DNA of 9,489 nt from Candidatus Bathyarchaeota archaeon RBG_13_60_20 (GTDB taxonomy: Archaea > Thermoproteota > Bathyarchaeia > TCS64). Location: contig MEZG01000067.1 of assembly GCA_001775965.1 (NCBI GenBank), positions 2,676 to 12,164 on the forward strand. Direction: 5' to 3'. Positions 6,367 through 9,489 of the stretch are shown here, piece after piece (the stretch's first letter is position 1; each line of letters opens with the position of its first letter). A program made the translations under genes and the position numbers. The notes under the pieces are model-generated. The model did not search any database and was not told the DNA's origin. It was given only the letters and a program-made list of their open reading frames with translations.

Positions 6367-7727
6367 TTCGCACCACCTAGAACTTGTCTCACCAGCGACT
6401 TACCTTTTTCTATGAGGGACCGCACCTCGGCCGCGTCCCGGCCCTCCGCGGTGAGCCTGATGAGGGGCTCGGTGCCGCTGGGCCTCATGAGGACCCAGCC
6501 GTTGTCGAGCTCCAGCCGGACCCCATCCACTGTGCTGATGCTGTTCACCTCGCCGAAGACACCCCGGTAGCCGTCGGTTACAAGCTGGATGGCGCGCTGC
6601 TTGTACGCGTTGGGGCACTCCATCTTCGCGTGCTCCAGAGGGTACTCGGGCGCCCTCCCAGCGAACTCCCTTATGGTTAAGCCGGTCTCCTCCAAGGCCT
6701 CCATGAGCTTGAGGGCGGCCAGGACCCCATCGGGGCACATGTGGGCCTCGGGTATGACCCAGGCCCCCACGGGCTCGCCTCCAAATACTGCGCGGTGCCT
6801 CTCCATGGCCTCGGTGACGAACGCGTCCCCCACAGGAGTCCGGACCACAGTTCCCCCCGCCTCGCGGACCATGTCGTCCACGCTCATACTCGCACCCACG
6901 TGGGTCACCACCACCCCCCCGCCCTCCCGCTCCGCCACGTACCCGGCGTAGGCCGCCAGGACCCTGTCCGGGCTAACCGTGGCGCCGCCGGCGTCCACGG
7001 CCATCATCCTGTCGCCGTCCCCGTCGAACCCGAAGCCCAGGTCCAGGCCCCTGGCCCTGACGTACTCGCCGAGGCGCCACAGGGAATCGGCTGTGGGCTC
7101 GGGGCTGCCAGCGGGGAAGGAGCCGTCGGGGACGCCGTTGATGAACTCGGCCTCGACCCCCGTCTCCCGGAAGGCCGGGGGCGCCGTCACGCACGTGGCG
7201 CCGCAGAATAGGTCGCAGCCGACCCGTGCGTCGCCCAGGGGGCCGAGGCAGTCCGCCAGGGCCTCAACATAGGGCTCCGAGGCGTCCACCTCCTCCGAGG
7301 AGCCCGCCTCGTCCCAGGGGGCGAGCCTGTACGCCTCCCTCTCAAGGACGTCCTCTAGCTCCAGTTGCTCCGCGTTCGTGAGGCTCATGCCCCTGCCGTT
7401 GAACACCTTGAGGCCGTTGTACTCGGGCGGGTTGTGGCTGGCCGTCACGGCTACGCCGGAGCCCGCACGGGCCTCGGCCGTCATCCAGGCCACGACGGGC
7501 GTAGGGGCGAGGCCCAAGTCGATGGAGTCCACGCCGCCGGAGGCGAGGCCGCTCAGGAGGGCGGCCTCTAGCATGGGGCCGGTCAGCCGGGTGTCCCTGC
7601 CCACGACGGCCGCCTTCTCCACGTGCAGTGTGGCCAGGGCGGCGCCCACCCGCTGGGCCAACTCCGCGGTGACCTCGACGTTGGCCAGACCCCTGATGCC
7701 TGACGAGCCGAACAGCTTGGGCTTCAA
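6363..7727 (-). CDS. glmM: Phosphoglucosamine mutase, archaeal GlmM type
   Basis: A 454-residue alpha-D-phosphohexomutase complete with all four family signatures. The phosphoserine loop is VTASHNP (94-100) with S97. The metal loop is DGDGDR (235-240). The sugar-specificity loop is GGEPVGAW (316-323). The phosphate-binding loop is RPSGTEP (415-421). It interconverts glucosamine-6-P and glucosamine-1-P through a bisphosphate intermediate, feeding the next gene, glmU. Phosphomannomutase or phosphoglucomutase activity is common in archaeal relatives and cannot be excluded, but co-transcription with glmU favours glucosamine. The TTG start at 7727 forms a TTGA overlap with the upstream nucleotidyltransferase stop and is supported by a strong AGGAGG 8 nt upstream. 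MKPKLFGSSGIRG is the normal N-terminus for the family. No GlmS (fructose-6-P amidotransferase) lies in the window. Confidence 0.95.
   Translation of the reverse strand: MKPKLFGSSGIRGLANVEVTAELAQRVGAALATLHVEKAAVVGRDTRLTGPMLEAALLSGLASGGVDSIDLGLAPTPVVAWMTAEARAGSGVAVTASHNPPEYNGLKVFNGRGMSLTNAEQLELEDVLEREAYRLAPWDEAGSSEEVDASEPYVEALADCLGPLGDARVGCDLFCGATCVTAPPAFRETGVEAEFINGVPDGSFPAGSPEPTADSLWRLGEYVRARGLDLGFGFDGDGDRMMAVDAGGATVSPDRVLAAYAGYVAEREGGGVVVTHVGASMSVDDMVREAGGTVVRTPVGDAFVTEAMERHRAVFGGEPVGAWVIPEAHMCPDGVLAALKLMEALEETGLTIREFAGRAPEYPLEHAKMECPNAYKQRAIQLVTDGYRGVFGEVNSISTVDGVRLELDNGWVLMRPSGTEPLIRLTAEGRDAAEVRSLIEKGKSLVRQVLGGAN
6374..6378 (-). promoter_or_regulatory. Shine-Dalgarno supporting the TTG start of glmU
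   Basis: AGGTG on the minus strand, within the last codons of glmM, is complementary to the archaeal anti-SD and lies 7 nt from the TTG at 6366. It supports TTG as the true start and re-initiation by ribosomes finishing glmM. Confidence 0.6.
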
Positions 7728-8335
7728 CGCTGACGCCTCCTGGGGATGAATCTGCGGAGGGGGTCAGCAGTCATAAGTCTTTCCAGCTCGGGGAGGCTCA
7801 GGCCACGCTTGAGGTCGCCGTATATGTCGCAGCGCTCGCCCGCGTAGGCTTCCGCGTCACTGGGCGGGCGCACCACAAGCTCCACCTTGTGGGGTCCCGC
7901 GCCCAGGGTGAGGTGGGTCGAGGCCCTGGGCGAGCCGTCCACGTTGAAGGTCCTGCCGGCCCTCTCCGTCACGGGGTAGGAACCCGATACTCGGGCCTCG
8001 GCGTCCCCGGGGTCGCCGTAGACCACGATGTCTATGTCGCTGCCCCTTCTGGCGGTGCCCCTCCAGACGCTGCCTATGAGGGTGGGGCGCATGCCCGCCA
8101 GGAGCCTCATGACGCTTAGGGCCGTTGCCCTCATCTCGGCGAGGCGCCTCAGGCGGTCGGGTCCCTCCGCCTCCTCCGCGAGCCTGTCCAGCTCCTCGGC
8201 CACCTCGTGGTTGGTGGGGACCCCCCTGGCCCCGATGCTGGACGCCGCGGCCGCCTTGGCGTCCTTGTACTCCTCGTAGGCCCCGGTGTAGAGGAGGCGT
8301 GCTGCCTCCCGCGCCACTTCCCTTCTGGTGTCCAC
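7724..8335 (-). CDS. Archaeal minimal nucleotidyltransferase (Pol beta superfamily)
   Basis: A 203-residue protein with a DNA polymerase beta-type nucleotidyltransferase fold. GS (88-89), followed by RRGSDIDIVV (96-105), gives the first two catalytic carboxylates, D100 and D102, and the third is probably E152 in HKVELVV. An N-terminal helical region (REVAREAARLLYTGAYEEYKDAKAAAA, then TNHEVAEELDRLAEE) precedes it. That arrangement, with the YKDAK and NHEVAEELD patterns, is one I recognise from a conserved archaeal family of unknown substrate (I believe COG2413). The basic C-terminus (RRFIPRRRQR) could contact RNA or another polyanion. The GTG start at 8335 is forced by an in-frame TAG two codons upstream. 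There is no SD, but a TATA-like box about 35 nt upstream suggests a very short leader. The stop overlaps the glmM start, so it is the first gene of the glm operon. Confidence 0.85.
   Translation of the reverse strand: MDTRREVAREAARLLYTGAYEEYKDAKAAAASSIGARGVPTNHEVAEELDRLAEEAEGPDRLRRLAEMRATALSVMRLLAGMRPTLIGSVWRGTARRGSDIDIVVYGDPGDAEARVSGSYPVTERAGRTFNVDGSPRASTHLTLGAGPHKVELVVRPPSDAEAYAGERCDIYGDLKRGLSLPELERLMTADPLRRFIPRRRQR
7736..7741 (-). promoter_or_regulatory. Strong Shine-Dalgarno supporting the TTG start of glmM
   Basis: AGGAGG on the minus strand lies 8 nt before the TTG at 7727, inside the 3' end of the nucleotidyltransferase gene. It is the best SD in the window and may make up for the weak start codon. 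Confidence 0.7.
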
Positions 8336-8367
8336 TTCGATCTAGTCTGGTTACGGGGTCTGATAGG

Positions 8368-8373
8368 TTTATG
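8368..8373 (-). promoter_or_regulatory. TATA-like box of the nucleotidyltransferase-glmM-glmU operon
   Basis: CATAAA on the minus strand is centred about 35 nt before the GTG at 8335 and predicts a start near 8344, a leader of under 10 nt. It is a modest match, the only A/T-rich element at a suitable distance. Confidence 0.4.
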
Positions 8374-8388
8374 CCTCGGCGTAGCAAT

Positions 8389-8467
8389 CAGAAAATGACT
8401 GTGGAGGCATGTAGCCCATTAACGGGTTGCATTAAGGTAGATTTTCTGGGCGCCGTTGAGGCGCCTG
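8389..8467 (+). other. Nested inverted repeats and hairpin in the rps3ae / nucleotidyltransferase gap (possible structured RNA)
   Basis: The 139-bp gap holds three pairings. An 8-bp outer stem joins CAGAAAAT (8389-8396) to ATTTTCTG (8441-8448). Inside it a 9-bp stem joins ATGTAGCCC (8409-8417) to GGGTTGCAT (8424-8432) around a 6-nt loop; two of its pairs are G-U if the plus strand is transcribed, but A-C mismatches on the minus strand. A third hairpin, GGCGCC-GTTGA-GGCGCC, follows at 8449-8465, stackable on the outer stem. The strand asymmetry favours a plus-strand RNA, yet both flanking genes are on the minus strand. On the minus strand it would be the rps3ae 3' end or part of the operator/leader of the next operon. 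No U-run follows either way. No ORF, tRNA or C/D-box pattern explains it. Confidence 0.35.
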
Positions 8468-8474
8468 AGGGGGT

Positions 8475-9050
8475 CTAGTTGGGTAGGGCGAGGAGCTCGC
8501 TCTTCCTGACGCCGACGTGCCTGAGGGTGGTGATGTTCTTTGCCAGGTTGTAGACGTCGCTGGCGAGCTTGCCGAGGACCATCTCGTGGGCCAGCTGGTC
8601 GAAGGTGAGGGTCTGGACCTTCTCGTTTACGATGGCCTCCATGATATTGCGGATGGCCTTCTCGTCGCTTGTCTTGATCCTGGTCTGGGTCATGGCTGTG
8701 ACGATGATCTTGATCCTGTAGCCGTCCTTGGTGTAGACCCGGTAGTAGCCGTCCACCTTGGTGCTGCGTCGCCGGACCAGGCTTCGCAGGTAGTCGCGGA
8801 GGTACTCGTGGCCCTTGAACACGGTGCGTGCCGTGTGGCCCTCAATCTCGTTGACCTGGAAGTACATCTTCATGTACTCCTGGCTGAAGTCGCCCGTTAT
8901 GGCCGCGAGGGTGGTCTCAAATACCCGGCCCATGACCTTTTCGGCTTCCTCGCATGGGGTCTCGCCCACCTTGGTCTCGCCGAAGTAGCGTGGCAGGATG
9001 ATGTCGTACCACTCCTTGCGCCGCCATTTGTCCTTGACTGCCCTGGACAA
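8475..9050 (-). CDS. rps3ae: Small-subunit ribosomal protein S3Ae (eS1)
   Basis: A 191-residue archaeal homologue of eukaryotic ribosomal protein S3A/eS1, which binds 18S/16S rRNA near the mRNA exit region of the small subunit. The family is found in Archaea and eukaryotes but not Bacteria. The N-terminal AVKDKWRRKEWYDIILPRYFG, the early GETPCEEAEKVMGR segment, the central GHEYLRDYLRSLVRRRSTKVDGYYRVYTKDGYRI and the C-terminal LRHVGVRKSELL tail follow the family order, and the length is typical. The start is TTG at 9050: an in-frame TGA at 9072-9074 excludes longer forms, and the N-terminus matches the family. GGAG 12 nt upstream is a poor SD. A clear TATATAT promoter lies upstream. The gene stands alone; the next gene downstream has its own promoter after a 139-bp gap. 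Confidence 0.95.
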   Translation of the reverse strand: MSRAVKDKWRRKEWYDIILPRYFGETKVGETPCEEAEKVMGRVFETTLAAITGDFSQEYMKMYFQVNEIEGHTARTVFKGHEYLRDYLRSLVRRRSTKVDGYYRVYTKDGYRIKIIVTAMTQTRIKTSDEKAIRNIMEAIVNEKVQTLTFDQLAHEMVLGKLASDVYNLAKNITTLRHVGVRKSELLALPN

Positions 9051-9097
9051 GCTGTCTTTTCTCTCCCTGTTTCAGTGACCAGACAATGCAGCCCGGT

Positions 9098-9105
9098 CAT
9101 ATATA
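9098..9105 (-). promoter_or_regulatory. TATA box of rps3ae
   Basis: TATATATG on the minus strand is the strongest TATA element in the window. It predicts transcription from about 9076, a leader of about 26 nt before the TTG at 9050 that includes the weak GGAG. A strong promoter fits a ribosomal protein gene. Confidence 0.65.
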
Positions 9106-9122
9106 GGTTTTGACAGGGCCAC

Positions 9123-9139
9123 GGGGAAACCCCCTTAAG
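9123..9139 (+). promoter_or_regulatory. Palindrome GGGG-AAA-CCCC next to CTTAAG promoter of the DsrE-family gene
   Basis: CTTAAG (9134-9139) is centred 26 nt before the ATG at 9162, with no SD between, so the mRNA is probably leaderless. Immediately upstream, where the BRE lies, is a perfect 4-bp inverted repeat with a 3-nt centre (9123-9133). It could be a BRE by chance, or an operator; only its position speaks for the latter. Confidence 0.5.
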
Positions 9140-9161
9140 CTATGCTTCCTGCATCAAATGT

Positions 9162-9489
9162 ATGAACCTGACCATTATCGTGAACGACCCGCCCTACGGA
9201 TCGGAGAAGCCTTGGAACGCCATGCGCCTGGCGTCCACGGCGTCAACGGAGCTGGGCATGAAGGTACGGTTGTTCCTCATGGGGGACAGCGTATCGGCCG
9301 CCAAGCGTGGCCAGAGGACCCCTGAGGGCTTCTACAACATGGAGAAGATGCTCCAAGCCCTCATACAGAGGGGGGTGGAGTTGAAGGTGTGTGGCACCTG
9401 CATCAACGCACGCGGCCTAGACCCCTCGGAGCTGGTGGAGGGCGTGGAAAAGGGCTCCATGAAGATGCTGGCCGAGTGGATAAAGGACA
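9162..9489 (+). CDS. DsrE/DsrF-family sulfur-relay-like protein (partial, N-terminal 109 residues)
   Basis: Reads from an ATG at 9162 to the window edge with no stop; relatives are usually slightly longer than the 109 residues seen, so only the last segment should be missing. It has the DsrE/TusD-like fold pattern: LTIIVNDPPYGSEKPWNAMRLA (residues 3-24), KVRLFLMGD (34-42), the conserved GQRTPEGFYNMEKML (50-64), then VKVCGTC-type ELKVCGTC (73-80) and NARG (82-85). Cysteines C77 and C80 sit where active-site sulfur-carrying cysteines occur in this family. Members take part in persulfide transfer, for example to tRNA thiolation or dissimilatory sulfur oxidation; which applies here is unknown. 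It is a soluble cytosolic protein. It is divergent from rps3ae and expressed from a CTTAAG promoter, probably leaderless. Confidence 0.88.
   Translation, partial: MNLTIIVNDPPYGSEKPWNAMRLASTASTELGMKVRLFLMGDSVSAAKRGQRTPEGFYNMEKMLQALIQRGVELKVCGTCINARGLDPSELVEGVEKGSMKMLAEWIKD

Noticed and set aside
8449..8465. GGCGCC hairpin as a transcription terminator of rps3ae
   Set aside because: No T-run follows on the minus strand, and archaeal termination relies mainly on T-tracts rather than hairpins.
8517..9113. Open frame of 198 codons on the plus strand opposite rps3ae
   Set aside because: Antisense to a clear ribosomal protein gene; the His/Val/Leu/Gly-rich product is typical of mirror frames.
1..9489. 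CRISPR array, insertion sequence, integrase, toxin-antitoxin or defence genes
   Set aside because: I looked for spaced repeats, terminal inverted repeats, transposase or nuclease motifs and tRNA-like attachment sites and saw none; base and codon use appear uniform across the window.

Overview
The window looks like ordinary chromosomal DNA from an archaeon. The S3Ae ribosomal protein gene is archaeal/eukaryotic only, and the YchF-type GTPase, the GlmU/ST0452-like enzyme, the GlmM with a GGEPVG motif, the 'YKDAK...RGSDID' nucleotidyltransferase and the DUF2095-like protein are all of archaeal type. Initiation signals agree with this. Most genes that begin a transcription unit have an A/T box about 25 to 50 nt upstream of the start and little or no Shine-Dalgarno (SD), whereas the three genes in internal operon positions have clear SD sequences. 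The DNA is visibly G+C-rich, with strong G/C at third codon positions, and TTG and GTG starts are frequent. I lean towards the Thaumarchaeota/Aigarchaeota/Bathyarchaeota side of TACK, but only from the general look of the proteins.

Layout. 1-513 (-): N-terminal part of an FAD-dependent protoporphyrinogen oxidase/UDP-galactopyranose mutase-like oxidoreductase, cut by the window edge. 567-2705 (-): a ychF-serA operon (GTPase with TGS domain; D-3-phosphoglycerate dehydrogenase without ACT domain). 2706-2828: divergent promoter region. 2829-3080 (+): an unrecognised 83-residue protein. 3140-3610 (-): a four-helix ferritin-like protein. 3611-3706: a second divergent promoter region. 3707-4738 (+): a DUF362 protein, probably leaderless. 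4735-5052 (-): a small DUF2095-like protein, convergent with the previous gene and sharing a CTAG stop/stop overlap. 5098-8335 (-): a three-gene operon, nucleotidyltransferase - glmM - glmU, whose junctions are both TTGA stop/start overlaps. 8336-8474: a 139-bp gap with unexplained nested inverted repeats. 8475-9050 (-): ribosomal protein S3Ae. 9051-9161: a third divergent promoter region. 9162-9489 (+): a DsrE-family sulfur-relay-like protein, cut by the window edge.

How the genes work together. GlmM isomerises glucosamine-6-P to glucosamine-1-P, and the GlmU-like enzyme acetylates and uridylates it to UDP-GlcNAc, the precursor for archaeal surface glycans and N-glycosylation. The co-transcribed nucleotidyltransferase has no known role in this. 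SerA starts serine synthesis. YchF and S3Ae belong to translation. The ferritin-like, DUF362 and DsrE genes form a loose redox/metal/sulfur theme, but nothing here proves that they cooperate.

I found no mobile element, CRISPR array, tRNA, rRNA or integration site, and no convincing new multi-gene system. The points most worth a second look are the structured element at 8389-8467, the unknown 83-residue gene under a palindromic promoter, the nucleotidyltransferase locked into the UDP-GlcNAc operon, and the Trp-rich insertion in the DUF362 protein.
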